DNA of 42,500 nt from Hormiphora californensis (taxonomy: Eukaryota > Ctenophora > Tentaculata > Cydippida > Pleurobrachiidae), in NCBI GenBank assembly GCA_020137815.1, contig CM035358.1, positions 1,687,036 through 1,729,535 of the forward strand, written 5' to 3'. The position numbers and the translations under genes are program-made. The notes under the pieces were generated by a model, which saw only the letters and a program-made list of their open reading frames with translations, made no database searches and had not been told where the DNA came from. Positions 1 to 11,998 of the stretch are shown here, in pieces (position 1 is the stretch's first letter; every line of letters begins with the position of its first letter).

Positions 1-203
1 TGATCAGCAACATTTCAACTGCTGATTACACCAAGATGAAAACAGTTTGTGAAAAAGTAACACCTGTTTAGAGGTCGTGTCGAGGCTCCAAACAGATGTG
101 ACAAAAACGGGAACAATTGGGAGAGGTCGATGTAGTTATCGACTCTACTAGGAAGGGGGTTTACAACGAAACTTTCATTATGTCATCCTGATCCATCCTG
201 ATC

Positions 204-204
<1 letters not shown>
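1..204. other. Unassigned sequence before first GA array
   Basis: No convincing reading frame, splice pattern or repeat structure was seen. It contains a short tandem duplication (tcctgatcca twice, near 186-205) leading into the GA array. Confidence 0.4.
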
Positions 205-261
<57 letters not shown>

Positions 262-351
262 GAGAGAGAGAGAAGATACTTACTTTTGATACTTTTGATG
301 TGTAGCTATGAATCAGAGGGCCATCCTTCCAAGGACCAAGAGAGAGAGAGT

Positions 352-410
<59 letters not shown>

Positions 411-492
411 AAAAAAAGAGAGAGATAGAGAGAGAGAGGAGAAGAGAGAAAGATGCAGAGAGAGAGAGAGAGAGAGTGAGAGAGGAGGAGAT
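205..492. repeat. (GA)n microsatellite, imperfect
   Basis: Two blocks of purine-only GA dinucleotides (about 205-273 and 345-490) are broken by short AA, GC and TG interruptions. Reading frames through it give only Arg/Glu or Ser/Leu alternation, the expected translation of a GA repeat, so no protein is called. Confidence 0.9.
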
Positions 493-1758
493 TTGGGATT
501 TGGATTGTTTTGGTTGAAAATTTGATGGTGGACGAACAGCAATGTAAATCAAATAAATGACCAACACACTGGGTCCCGCCCCGTGCGAAGAGATCAAATC
601 AAGTCAGTGAAAACATTTAAAACAGGAAAAGGATCTCCACAAGCTTGTGGGGCAAATTTAATGAGTTCAGATGCTTTCAATTACACCTTTCCTTAAAACA
701 TGAGTTTCAAACTTTTCAACACTACTTTAAACAAATTAATTTGAGCGCGCGGCGGCGTCGTGTGTCTCAATTCCCTTGTAGGCTCTAGCCTATGGTAGTG
801 ATGGCAAATATGGCCAAAAATGAAATGTATGGCATGACCGGGACCTGTCAGGAATCCTAGGGGAAATGCTTAAGAGTGGTGATAAGATTGTTAAGAAATG
901 TTTAACATTCTCGACTCTTCAATGACCATTAAAAGCAACGGGGTATCTCTCTCTAAGAAACTAAAGAGACCCGAACTCGACATTTTTGCTGAATTCTTGG
1001 ATATCCCATCTCTCTACGGTACCAAGGGGATCAAAGATCCTGAGCTGGGAAAACCGCTGAATTGGTTGCATACAGGATAGCACAAGAGATAGCAGTACTA
1101 CTGTCCCTGCAAAATGTGCTGAGTTGTACACCTAAGTATGTGCATAAGAGAGCTGAATTTGCCCCCTGAGATGTTTCCTGTGCCACCAGCCCTCGCACAA
1201 TTGCGAGCCTGTTAGAGCTGCTGTCGAAGAGAAAAAACCAGGGTACTCTCCTGCTGGCGGGCGATGTGTGGTTATGTGAGCCATGCTGTGTACCGAAGAA
1301 AGGAGGCCACCAGGAACACCGTTAGGCAAGAAAATTTCTTCCAGGATTGCGACACCGAACCCGGTCTAGAACCGGTAGCTTCAGCGAAGGTCTATAAGCT
1401 GACGACCGTTACAACCAAGATCCGGGAAAGTGATAGATGTTTTGTCGCCTAACCTGAACTGAAGGAAAAGAAAAGAAAGAAGAAGAAGGAGGCGAGCAAA
1501 AAAGACGATGAGGAAGAGGAAGAAGGAGGAGACGAAGAGAAAGTCCTACTACCAAACACAAAAGCCCGACCACATGTCCTCTGTTGAAGGAGGGGAGTTG
1601 CCCTCACGGGGGATCGGGGAGCGGAAAGTGAATGGAAAGAAAAACGTGCGAGTACTCTGGCATCCGAAAAACTGAAAACCTTGGATAACGAGAGGTGAAG
1701 AAGGTTGCAGCAAGGGACTAGAGTGTAAAAAGCTCCATAGGATCCTGTGCGATGAAGC
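493..1758. other. Unassigned region, possibly decayed 5' part of the LINE
   Basis: Short open stretches (898-1080 and 1264-1452, plus strand) are separated by stops and resemble no family I recognise. Their order just ahead of the LINE endonuclease relic would fit a decayed ORF1 or gag-like region, but that is inference from position only. Confidence 0.25.
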
Positions 1759-2025
1759 GTGAGAAAAAAAGGAATGCCCTTGACAAAATTGTCGTCGTGC
1801 CACCTCAAAGGCACATTGAGAAAGAAAGGATCCGATCGCGAGGACAAGAAGAAAGTAGGCACCGTTATGAAGAATGGAAAGAGAGATCAGAGGCAAAAGA
1901 GCGAACCCGTGGCCGTCCAAGATTCTCGTAAAAAGATGAACGAGAAGAGACCTTTTTTGAAAGGTGGGGATGCAGTGAAAGGGAAGGGTAAGCCTCTGAA
2001 GAAGAAAGCCAATGATACCCTCTAA
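1759..2025 (+). other. Basic 88-aa ORF, possible N-terminal remnant of LINE
   Basis: This lysine/arginine-rich open stretch runs into the frame region of the endonuclease relic that starts at about 2012. No motif is recognised. Charged low-complexity stretches are common ahead of the endonuclease of CR1/L2-like LINEs, so I treat it as part of the element rather than a host gene. Confidence 0.25.
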
Positions 2026-2089
2026 GGAAAATGGGTTTTTTAGCGATACAATCCCTTTTGAGAGAACTGCAGAAGGGAATGGAAAGTAT

Positions 2090-3830
2090 GAAGAAGGACC
2101 AGGTCGAAATGCAAAAGACGATCAGGTCCCTATCAGATGGACGCAGCTGGGGTCGGAACCGAGCGGTTTCAGGACACCACGGGTGCTGCGGACAGGTGTT
2201 CTGTTAAATGCCCAGTCCTGCAACCCAAGTGCACAGAGCAGATGCGCTTGGAAGTTGCCCTATCTTCGGGAGACGATTGAGACGATCCCGGGGATAGTTC
2301 CTTTTGTCGCCGTTACGGAGACCTGGCTGAAACCCTATGTTGAGGATAGTCAGATATCCCACGGCTGGGAAAAGTACAGGGTTCACCGGTGTGACCGAAG
2401 GTACCGTACAGGTGGTGGGGTGATGCTCTTGTCACACTTTAACCTACCCTTGGAAGATCATGTTAAAATGGACAAAGACAGCTGCCAGCTTTTGTTATGT
2501 TCTTCCTCGCCTAGCAAATGGATACTCGGTGTCATGTACAGATCCCCCACGGCTCCAGTAGACGATTTTAGGGCATGCCTGGATGAAGTCAAGCGGTATA
2601 TAGATGATAGACCGGTATATAGATGATAGATCGGAGAGTTGTCCGAAAGAAGCTGGTTGATCACTTTGAGTCAAATGATCTGTTTAATGATATACAGCAC
2701 GGGTTTCGAAGAGGAAAGAGCACTCTTAAACCCCGCTTATTGACACTTTGACGAGGTACCACCGAAATGCCCTGGATGGAAAGGACAAACGGACTCTCGT
2801 ACCTAGACTACAGTAAGGCGTTCGATCGTGTTTGACCACGGGATTCTAATCAGGAAACTTAGGAGATAAACCGGGGTTTATGAGGGCCTATCAAGTGGAT
2901 CCAGTCTTTTTCTGGAAGGTAGGGTCCAGCGGGTTACTGTGGAACGGCCTGCCTGTCTGAAGCAGTCCTCTGGTCATAAGCGGTAGTACCTCAGGGTTCG
3001 GTGTTAGGACGTTCCTATTCTTGTTGTTTATTAAACGAACATATCATCAGTGGTGTCCGGAAGCACATGAGATGTTTTGCTGATGATACGAGAATTCTGA
3101 AGAGTATCGGTGGAGAAGATGACATGATAATCCTCCAAAGAGATTTGGAGGCTGTTACAGCATGGTCCCTGAGAAACCAACATGAAGCTACATGCAGATA
3201 AATTTGAATATCTGCTTCATGGAGTCACAAGGTATCCTCCCCTCCTCAAAAACGCCATTCACCCAAAATCTACTATCTTACCAAATGAGGCTGGAATCCC
3301 CGGAACCAAGTTATCAGTTAGAGATCTTGGTGTGCTGTTCCCGATTAAAATGGGAGGACAATAAGGAAAGATTGCCGAAGTGGACGCCCAAGCACTTGGG
3401 GCCCGAGTGTCTTCAACAGGACAAAAAGCATAAACTTTTTATAGGTTGTCAGGAGCCTGCTCGAGTACTGTTGCCCTCTCTGAGTCGACGATTAGGGAAC
3501 GATATTGGGGAGTGCAGCGTTTCCCTTTACCAGACGCTATAGCGGGTGTAGGGAATGACCTACTGGCAGCGCCTTCAGTATCTCCGTATCAGCTCCACTA
3601 CAACGAGGAGAGAGCGTTACAATATCTACAATGTGGAAAAGACGCTTCATGGCCACACTCTCCAATGGACATCGGGATACAATTTACCGCCGGTGGCCGA
3701 CTGGGAAACCAGAGCTGTGGTGTTCGAAAATTGTGAAGAACTCTCTAGCAGCAGCACAGTCAGATACGATGGATCCTTTGCTGTGATGGGGCCAAGGCTC
3801 TGGCAAACTGCTTACCGCTCAAATTAACCA
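2090..3830 (+). pseudogene. Decayed non-LTR retrotransposon (CR1/L2-like LINE)
   Basis: Pieces appear in the right order but in different frames. The open stretch 2012-2626 has an exonuclease-endonuclease-phosphatase fold signature: LLNAQS near its start, then VAVTETWLKP, GGGVML and MYRSPTAP. From about 2640 reverse transcriptase pieces follow: HGFRRGKST, DYSKAFDRV interrupted by a stop, SGSTSGFG then FLFLLFI, and the catalytic-box equivalent FADD at about 3078-3092. Later pieces include MKLHADKFEYLLHG and, at 3555-3827, a C-terminal segment with RRERYNIYNVEKTLHG. Stops and frameshifts are numerous, and the endonuclease runs almost directly into RT fingers, so an internal stretch is missing; a 19-bp direct duplication (cggtatatagatgatagac-like, 2594-2632) sits at the junction. 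Element limits are approximate. This is a dead copy. Confidence 0.8.
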
Positions 3831-5100
3831 ATCACTGAGTTCCAGTTTTCAAACACTCAGTTATACAGATTTCTGACGCGATAACAGACCAACCTCCAGT
3901 CGCCTGCTGGTATACGCGGAGATGCACAAACAGTGTTCTTGATAGTACCAAGTGGGAGTTGCAGAAAGCGATAACCCCGATCGGACGCAGCAGTAGCCGG
4001 CGAACTAACATAAGCTAACATAGTAAGTTATAAGTACTACTTTCTACTCGGGATGCGCCTCTGTCTCAGCTCATTCAGAGACCTTCACCGCATCTTTCCT
4101 CTCACTCTCTCCTCATAAACTACGATCATGGCTCAAGGATACACTCTCTCTATAGTTCTCACGTGTTCTCAGCACACTTGCCTTTCTCAATAAAACAGAA
4201 ACGTCTCTCTAGACTCTCTAAAGACACTTTCATCACTGGCCTCACCTTGCCCTCAGCTAGACGTACCCCAAACCTCATACAATTGTTCATCCCGGGGGCT
4301 TCTCGCAGCAGTCCTCCAACAAAGACGCGACAGTGGTGTCAACCGTCACTCAGCAGGTTCTCCGGCAAGTCCAAAATACTATCAGATTACTGTTTCGGTC
4401 CTCCTCCTCAGGTTTCGGGGACAGATGCCCTTGATGACACGCCCGCCTGGATCCTAATAGGAGCAAGACCTGACTGCACAGTTCTGACTGAGCATAGCGA
4501 GTGTAGCTCTTCAAGATCACGTTGAACAGTTTGGGGTAACTGCAGCGGTTTCCACGTTTCTAATTATCCTCGGTCCTTCAAAACTTGTCATGACTGATCT
4601 GAAGATCAATCACCTTTCGTGTGCGCTCTCAGCTAGTTCCTTCATGTAGAATGATCTATAGCATCATCTTCCATACATGCCACCATTCACCTCACGGTGT
4701 GGATGCACTTTCCTACATCGGTCAGGAGTTAGTCCTTGAACTCAAGGGGTAGTACTCACCTTGGGGACTGAAAGATCAACTTAGTATAACTTGCATGCCT
4801 CCGACCTAAACCAGATGATAAGCCTTTCTTCGAACAATTCCTACCAAACTGAACATACTCAGGATAGTGAAATCAGCACAGGCAATCCTCTTCCTATCTC
4901 ATCCGAAGAATACTTGTAGATTGCGAATGCCAGGAGGGCGGCCTCTGGGTAATGAGGAAGGTTTATAAAGGGGGTAACCTTTTCAGTGGACGTTGTGCAA
5001 ACGTCATCATAAAATAACGGTGATTCTCAAAACGGTGGGTCAGTTGCAAACAGAGATAAACAAATCAGAGCGATAAAAATCACCTCGCGCAAACGGCAAT
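3831..5100. other. Unassigned intergenic region
   Basis: No conserved protein, splice series or clear repeat was seen. The 120-codon open stretch at 4163-4525 has no recognisable motif and no supporting splice or start context, so it is not called as a gene. Confidence 0.35.
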
Positions 5101-5112
5101 GTGATCTGAACT

Positions 5113-5143
<31 letters not shown>

Positions 5144-5643
5144 CAGAGAGAGAGACGCGAGGTGATGAGTGAATGGAGATGATGGAGAGAGATGAGATGA
5201 GATGAGGGGAGAGAGAGTGAGAGGGTAGGAAGAGAGAGGAGAGAGATCGAGCAGAGAGAGATAGAGAGAGGACGAGCGAGAGAGAGACGTACGGAGAGGA
5301 AGGAGAGACGAGAAGAGAGAGGAGATCAGACTAGAGAACGGCAGAAATTGATGCAGAGAGAGAGACGAGGACGAGAGATGAGAGAGTAGACAGAGAATGA
5401 GAGGGAGGAAAACGCCAGAGGAAGACCGGAAGACGAGGATGGAGGGATGGGATGAGAGATGACGAGAGGGGATGGAGACGAGAAGACAGAGAGAGAGAGA
5501 GGGAGAGAGGCGAGAGAGAGAGAGAGAAGATCAGAGCGGAGAGCAGAGAGAGAGAGAGAGAGAGAGGAGAGAAAGACGAGAGGAGTGAGAGAGAGAAGAG
5601 AGAGAGAGGAGCGAGAGCAGAGAGAGAGAGAGAGAGAGAGGAG
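5113..5643. repeat. Long imperfect (GA)n purine tract
   Basis: About 530 bp of nearly uninterrupted purine on the plus strand, GA-based with frequent GATGA, GACGA and GGA variants. Open frames on both strands here are repeat artefacts. Confidence 0.9.
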
Positions 5644-6536
5644 ACAGAGAAGTGGACTGGAGGTCACCCCTGCTTGTGTACCTTTGTCCCGTCTCTCCAT
5701 CTGTCTTTTGTCTCCTCACCTAGCCGGTAAGCGTCACAGAGACACCCTCCCTCATAGAGCCGGTTGGAGCCTCCCATAATACTCAGTACAGAGAGACTCC
5801 CCTCCTATCGAAGAAAAGACGTAGATACAGGAAGTGTATAATCATGAAGGAATTATGGATTATGTGATAAGAAAGAATGAAAGGTACTAGTACACCATAA
5901 GCAATCGATGCTTGTTTCGTTATCACATTCTTGTGTGATAGGGAGAATTGAGTACCCCTCCCGATTATTATAATAAACAACGGCAAACTGCAACCAGTGC
6001 CGGTTGGGGTTTAGGCTTAGGGGCGAGATAGAGAGAAAGAAGGGGCACATCTCAGAGAGATAGAGACAGAAAGATAGACAGAGCATCGATCGATTGATGA
6101 TGATGTAATAGTATTATGACATAGGACCGTCTGGGCCAATTCGGGGTTAATTAGGGGTCATTTTGGGGACATTTTGATTTCGGGGTCAATTCAGAGCCTC
6201 GTTATAGGAGTTAAGTTAAGTGCTATATTTCTCGTTCTCTCTCAAGAGAGATATATAGATCACCGCTCGGCGCTCACGGCCCAGGGGGTTGGGGGGGAAT
6301 CGACTCGGAGTAGACTGGGCATCACCAAGCGCCGAGGGGGACTTCAGAAGGAACCACAGCAACTCAACCCTATCACGATCAATGTGACATCGATTGATGA
6401 TGATACAGTAATTGGTGCCTTTCTTTCTGTTAAAATGAGTGTTGAATTACGAAGATGGACGGGGAGACCGATAGAGATGAAGGAGACAAAGAGACAGATG
6501 GAGAGACGGACAGGTAAACAGACAGGGGTGTCCTCC
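5644..6536. other. Unassigned region
   Basis: Nothing recognisable as a gene. The 171-codon open stretch 6174-6689 runs into a CTGTCT repeat and is not supported. Confidence 0.35.
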
Positions 6537-6600
6537 ACTTCTCTGTCTCTGTCTCTGTCTCTGCCTCTGTCTCTGTCTCTGTCTCTGTCTCTCTCTCGGT
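6537..6600. repeat. (CTGTCT)n microsatellite
   Basis: Hexamer-period TCTGTC/CTGTCT repeat of about 60 bp. Confidence 0.85.
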
Positions 6601-6692
6601 CCACTACACGCACCACTCCCACATGGGGCCGTAAGGTCCCATGGAAGAGCAGGGTTGAATCCCCCGGACCCGGATCCTGTTGGATCTGAGGG
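6598..6692. repeat. Dispersed ~90-bp repeat, copy 1
   Basis: Shares ordered blocks with 21797-21890: a CCACTACAC start, GGCCGT(A/C)AGGTC, and ATCCTGTTG(G/A) near the end. Two copies 15 kb apart in otherwise unrelated sequence suggest a short interspersed element. No polymerase III boxes were identified with confidence. Confidence 0.4.
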
Positions 6693-6962
<270 letters not shown>

Positions 6963-7690
6963 ATTCTAAGATTTACCTCTGTTTTTCAACACAAAGAAGA
7001 CTCCCCTTCTGAGCAAGACAGATAGACCGATAGACTGATAGATAGACAGACATACTGTAGTCAGAAAATGGATTTTTATGCATTTTAATTTTTTTCTCAA
7101 TTCTCAGTTTTTAGTCATGCCCGAGATTGCTTTATATTATCTCGATGCTTTGCAACACAACCATGACTCCCCCTTCTACATCTTACACTCGCGCACTATT
7201 GGCTGAAAAGAGTCACGTGATGTACATCACGTGACTCTTCCCAAACACTCTCTCTGTAGGATTTCCCTAATAAAAGTTTGCTTAATAACAGGTTTCTTAA
7301 TTCGTGATCTGCACCCTCTAGGATTGCTTAATTTTGCTTAATTTTAGAGTTAGTAATAAGAGGACCCTTAATTTTCCTATATTTTAATTTTGGGTTGCTT
7401 AAAAGCTTGTTCTTAATTTTGGAGAGTAAGGTATTCGATAACTTGAAATGATTCTGGTTTTGCAGACTTTTATCGCCCATTTTGTCAGGCTCTACCTGTA
7501 ACCTGTTATAATATCGCACACTTTTTCGGGGATTTTCCACACTTTTACAAACTAGAAAAGGTTAAATGTTGGCCTTTTGGGGGATGTCTTGCTTTTTTTT
7601 AATTTGACCAACAGGATTCCTCCAAGGGTTCGAATCGTTCTCGTACACGGAGAGAATAAAAGGAAAAATTATCAGTTTATCTGTCTCAGA
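6963..7690. other. AT-rich region with degenerate TTAATTTT motif and a perfect palindrome
   Basis: No gene seen. It contains a short (GATA)-like run near 7018-7050, repeated GCTTAATTTT motifs between 7270 and 7440, and the 32-bp palindrome listed separately. Confidence 0.4.
7208..7239. repeat. Perfect 32-bp palindrome with two TCACGTGA boxes
   Basis: Each half contains the 8-bp TCACGTGA, a palindromic E-box of the MITF/TFE type, and the centre is TGTACA. The match between the halves is exact over 16 bp each. It could be a paired bHLH-Zip binding site or only a hairpin; no nearby gene start was identified. Confidence 0.6.
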
Positions 7691-7697
7691 CAAACTA

Positions 7698-7769
<72 letters not shown>

Positions 7770-7990
7770 CATGAGAGAGCGAGCGAGATGAGAGAGAGAG
7801 AGAGAGAGAGAGATAGAGAGATGAGCAAGAGAGAGAGAGAGAGAGGAGAGAGCGAGAGTATGAGAGAGAGACGAGAGAGTCGAGAGAGAGATGAGAGATG
7901 AGAGAGAGAGAAGAGAGAGAGAGGGAGAGAGGCGAGAGACGAGGGAGAGAGAGAGCGAGAGAGAGATGGACGATTGATGAGAGAGAGAGA
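7698..7990. repeat. (GA)n microsatellite
   Basis: Pure (GA)n to about 7764, followed by imperfect GA with GC, AT and CG interruptions up to 7990. Confidence 0.9.
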
Positions 7991-8139
7991 GAACTCTTCA
8001 CCTGCTTTACAGAAGACAACACCATTACTTTTGCCACACCCTGCGTGTACCAAAGCATCAAGTGAGAAACATACAACAGAATGGAGAGAGACAGAGAAGG
8101 CAAGAAACTGTTGGAATTTTCCCATCATAGAGAGAGCTG

Positions 8140-8315
8140 CGGAGAGAAAAGTTGGAGAGCTGTTATAGATGGTGGATGTAGCTTAAAACTATTTCTATCT
8201 AGCTAGTGACCGTTGTGTTTGACCTGTTGAGATAACCAAGAGGCAAGAGTGAGGTTCTAACCCTTTCCTCAAAATCTGCGGGGAGCGGTGGGAGACGGTT
8301 GAGGAAGGCAACAAA
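8140..8315 (+). promoter_or_regulatory. 5' flank shared by the secreted-protein copies (A)
   Basis: The block GTAGCTTAAAACTATTTCTA, then TAGTGACCGTTGTGTTTGA and AAGAGGCAAGAGTGAGGTTC, leads to the start codon at 8316. The same blocks occur at 14288-14412 before copy C and, split by an insertion, at 12880-12921 and 13357-13430. Its conservation over about 170 bp marks it as the duplicated promoter and 5' UTR. I see no clear TATA box. Confidence 0.45.
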
Positions 8316-10081
8316 ATGAGGTGTTTCTTGTTTCTCGTGTTGTTATTCACCACAGAAGGTGAGTCCACCACTCAACATATCATTAATCATGACTTCAATC
8401 GTTAAGCCTGGTGTAATATCCTCACCTGCCACTGTACTGTCGGACAGTCGGACCCCAATTTAGTGGCCCCCGATTTAGTGGACCCCGATTTAGTGGCCCC
8501 CGATTTAGTGGCACCCCGATATAGTGACAGGATTTTTCCCCCAAAAATTTGTTTGAAAATTTTTCAAAGGAATACCAGCCACGTCCGAATCGTGTTTCGA
8601 ATCGGTGCATCTTATCGCATGTCCTGCTGCTAATTAGACGGTTCGGAACAAACCGAAACGTGATCTCGATCCCCATCGAATCGAAATTTTGACGCTTGGT
8701 AAACTTGTGATTCAATGGCCCCATGTGGATCACGTATCGGTTCGTTTCGAACCCGCTAATTAGCGACATGACATCCAGTAAGCTGCACCGATTCGAAACA
8801 CAAATCGGACGGGCTGGTTTAACTTAGAGAATTTTTCACAATTTTATTGAAAAATTTATTTCACAGTTTTCTTTTTCTAATCAGAAATGATCATGTCATC
8901 AATACATGAATATTGCATATAACAGTTAGAGGTGTCTTTAGTCTTAGTATAGCATTTTGGGAACAAAATAGGTTTTTATGGGCCAAATATGGCTCAACCC
9001 GATTTAGTGGCACCCCGATTTAGTGGCAGGATTTTTTCCCCCCGAGGATGCCACTAAATCCGGGTCCGACTGTATTTTTATCAATGTTTATGATCAAGCC
9101 CTCATTTATATTTGAAACAAGGCAAGCCAAATACTTAAAGGTTGACAAGATACCTAAAACTTTTCGTCTATCGTCTTTTTGGATTTATCATTAATTTTAA
9201 GCATTTTTTCAGAATTTTTTCGGAAAAGGGGGTCTACCGATATTGTCAGCACTGGGATTACTAGGCACACTCACTGTGTCTCGCAAATCGAAATTCAAGT
9301 TTCCTGGTCCTTAAAAGATAACAACTTGATCTTGGTTGCGTTGGATTGGGCTAAATAAGACCTTTCCAACGCTACCAAAACGGTTTCTGTATCTCAGCAG
9401 GAACCAGAGATATTACGGTATCAATGTTTGAATTGCACCACTCATTTATTATATCAGTAGACCCCCTATTTTGCACATATTTCTAGACGATAAAAATTTT
9501 TGAAAAAATGCCTAAAATTAATGAAAAATCGAAAAAATACGATAGACGAAAAGTTTTAAGTATCTTGTCAACCTTTATGTATGCAACAGTAAATTATTTG
9601 ATTATTGTTTATTATTTCAGCGTGGAGTCCAGTTGTTCGTAATACCTTAATCCCAATTGATCTGGAGAGTACCCTTCTTCAAATTAAAACTAACTCCATT
9701 GCCGGGAGTGGGGAAAAGATCGCCCTGGGTACATTTACTGCAGATGACAAATACATTGGGCAGGTACAAGTGAAGTTCTACTCAGACATAAGATATTACA
9801 TTGACTACTGTACTAGCGGGTGGCAGGCCTTCACAGTACAGCCAGGAGATGAAGTGGACAAGACGTGGACATTTCAAAAGACAGCTACTGCCCTTATTGT
9901 AGAGTGTAATGGGGTTGAAGTTCTGAACTACAAGTTCAGTGACAGTGTTTATACTGGCTGCACATCAAGGTGGGGAGGAGATATTTTAAAGAAGATAAAA
10001 TTTTATTCATGGGACTCTGCATCTGACAGCTATCAGCAGAAACTACTAACAGGTAATGAGAAAATCACTAACAATGACTAA
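8316..10081 (+). CDS. Secreted small protein, tandem family copy A (two exons)
   Basis: Exon 1 (8316-8358) encodes a signal peptide, MRCFLFLVLLFTTE, and ends at a GTGAGT donor. Exon 2 starts at 9621 after TTATTTCAG and continues in phase with AWSPVVRN. The mature domain of about 150 aa has QIKTNSIAGSGE, then a Cys-containing YCTSG, QPGDEVDKTWTFQKTATALI, ECNGVEVLNYKFSD, a C..RWGGDIL segment and ASDSYQQKL. Two Cys pairs (CTSG/VECNG and GCTS) suggest a secreted disulfide-bonded beta-rich fold. If read through, it stops at 10081 (167 aa); all copies keep a GT at the same place (10053 here), so further splicing is possible. Intron 1 (1262 bp) contains two MITEs. I do not recognise a named family; similar ECNGVEVLNY-type domains exist in invertebrate secreted proteins, and the function is unknown. 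Confidence 0.7.
8445..9072. mobile_element. pogo-like MITE in intron 1 of copy A
   Basis: The left end is CAGTCGGACCCC followed by several (G/C)CCCCGATTTAGTGG repeats; the right end is the inverse, CCACTAAATC(C)GGGTCCGACTG followed by TA. The terminal motif matches the 172-bp element at 14088-14259. Mariner/pogo elements use TA targets; only the right TA is preserved here. No transposase is present. Confidence 0.65.
9139..9574. mobile_element. TTAA-flanked palindromic MITE, copy 1
   Basis: Terminal inverted repeats of about 80 bp begin AGGTTGACAAGATACCTAAA. The left target is TTAA (9135-9138) and the right is TTAT (one change). The same element sits at 26089-26546 with intact TTAA on both sides. 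The TTAA target is the hallmark of piggyBac-type transposition. Interior sequence includes CTTTCCAACGCTACCAAAAC. Confidence 0.8.
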
Positions 10082-11297
10082 CAATGATTAGAATTGATTA
10101 AATGTGCGTAGTATATAAATGCAGCGCAAAGATTAGGACGACTGTATTCCCTCTCTCGTCGAGCAGTCGTCATTCCCATCAAGGGTTAAATTTCCCCTTT
10201 CCCATTCTATGTCGTCCCCACCAATGGGACTCTCCTGCCCCTCCCCACCTCAACCCTCTTTTTTCATCTTCGCTCACCCACGGCCATCACTAGCGGTGCT
10301 GGTATCACTAAGTGATTGGGCCTTGCACGCTATTTTTTCAAATGGTTAATTTAATTCAAAATTTCACTTGGTATCGGGTTAAATGAGCTCCTACGATCAT
10401 TCTAAAACATTTTATCACAAAGTTTTGGCTCTACCATGGCCCAATTACGTTGGCACGAGCTATGCCCATATATGGGCATATTCATTTCAAAAAGTCTGTT
10501 TTAGGGCGTGATTTCGAACAAAACACACATATAAATCGTCTCGTGACAACTTATACAACTGTTACTTTCAGTTTGAGTCTTCAGATATCCACTTTATGAA
10601 CAAAAATAAAAATTTTTCTCCCTTTTTTTCTTGCTAATTTTACCAACTTGCAGAATCGTGGGGACGAATTTTAATTTTTTTTTAGTTTTTTCTTGGTGGA
10701 AAGCAAATTTCGGTTGTAATCGACTAATTTTGGCCTGCGGAACACGATCCCGTTCATGAAAAAGCTCTCAAAATTTAAGAACATGTCCAAAATGAACATT
10801 TTTTGTCAAAAATGAACGTTTTTTTGTCAAAAATGAACATTTTTAGGTCAAAAATGAACTTTAGCATCATTTAATGATGCATATCAATTCTTGTCAGTTT
10901 CGAGGTGCTGAACACGATCCTGAACATAACAAGTTGATATCAAGAACATGTCGAAAACTGGTGAAAACCACACATATTTCCCTGTTTTTACCATTTTTCG
11001 GTTAAAAACTACACTTTTTAAATCGCGATGCCAACGTAACTGACAAACATTATCTCGATTCTGTTTTGCTGATGTGATAGAGAATTGTCCATAGTTTCAC
11101 ATTAGCTAGATACTGAATGGCCTAGTCGGAAAAAATTTGAAATAGCACACCCTAACGCCCAATGCCCATGGCAACCGTTCTTATCAATATTAATTTAAAA
11201 ATGTTTGAAATTTGAACTGGGGCCCGGTTCTTATTCCAAACAGCTACTGTTCCCACTTTTGTCTATCTGAGAAAATTGAAATATCTTATCATTTCAG
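10082..11297. other. AT-rich spacer with possible degenerate MITE
   Basis: No exon recognised. It holds a perfect 20-bp palindrome (10461-10480, TATGCCCATA and its complement), a four-copy AAAATGAACATTTTTTGTC-like tandem (about 10775-10865), and a short inverted pair TTACGTTGGCA (10445) / TGCCAACGTAA (11030) that could be termini of an old 590-bp element. Confidence 0.35.
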
Positions 11298-11732
11298 CAT
11301 GGAGCTCAGTTGTTCGCGAAACTTTCATCCCATTTGATTTGAAAAGGGACCCTCTTCAAATTAAAACAGACTCTACCGTCGGAAGTGGGGAGCAGATTAG
11401 CCCCCATATGTATACTGCAGACGACAATTGATTGGAGGGGTGACGGTGAGATTTCACCTCACCTATGAGATACTCCATCGGTCACTGTACTCCAACTCAA
11501 GACTTGCCTGCCTTGCCAGTACACCCAGGAGATGAATTGAAGAAGATATGGATAATTAGGAAAACGAATACCACCCTCAGTATAGAGTGCAATGGGGTGG
11601 AGGTTCTGAACTACCAGTTCAGTGACAGTAATGAGACTGATTGTGAAACCAGGTGGGAAGAAGATGTTATGAAGATTAAATTTACACAGTACGACACTGC
11701 ATCTGACGGCTACGAGGAGAAACCAACAAAAG
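11298..11732 (+). pseudogene. Secreted-protein family copy B, broken exon 2
   Basis: It begins after an intact ATTTCAG acceptor with AWSSVVRE, and the second half carries the family motifs VHPGDELKKIWIIRKT, ECNGVEVLNYQFSD, RWEEDV and ASDGYEE. Between 11425 and 11460 the frame is interrupted by three stops. Alignment to copies A and C shows a one-base loss near 11430 and a one-base gain near 11457, so the frame is lost and then regained. No signal-peptide exon was found upstream. Either this is a pseudogene or the interval contains sequence errors. Confidence 0.75.
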
Positions 11733-11998
11733 GTAATGAAGTTGACAATCACCAACACTAAACTGAGATCATCACTGGGAGCTGTCACCCCATTATATAC
11801 ACACTTCATATTGCCCCTCTTTCCCGACTAAGTGTACATGTTTTTACAGAAATGTGTACCAAATATTATTAACCAAGATATTCGGCACAGTACACTCTTT
11901 GTCACATTGGGATGTTTAGGATTTTTAAACGTGTGTGTTGAGGTATGTAAGAGCTTCCTCAACCACATTGTGATATCCACCTTTTAAAAGTCAAGAGC
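11733..11998 (+). other. 3' flank of copy B
   Basis: The stretch TTTCCCGACTAAG, GAAATGTGTAC and AACNAAGATATT (11819-11884) matches the 3' flank of copy C (15105-15163), showing that the duplicated unit extends past the coding exon. Confidence 0.5.

Noticed and set aside
286-597. Overlapping open frames on both strands through the GA tracts (also near 5326-5779, 6655-7012, 7562-8128, 12436-12766, 41741-42234)
   Set aside because: They translate to Arg/Glu, Arg/Glu/Gly or Ser/Leu repeats with every frame open, which is the automatic result of a dinucleotide repeat.
898-1080. 60-codon open stretch with a non-repetitive sequence
   Set aside because: No homologue recognised and no partner exon; kept only as a possible LINE remnant.
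4163-4525. 120-codon open stretch
   Set aside because: No motif, no splice or start context, and it lies in unassigned sequence next to a dead LINE.
8422-8769. 115-codon minus-strand frame
   Set aside because: It lies inside the pogo-like MITE and reads through its CCCCGATTTAGTGG subrepeats.
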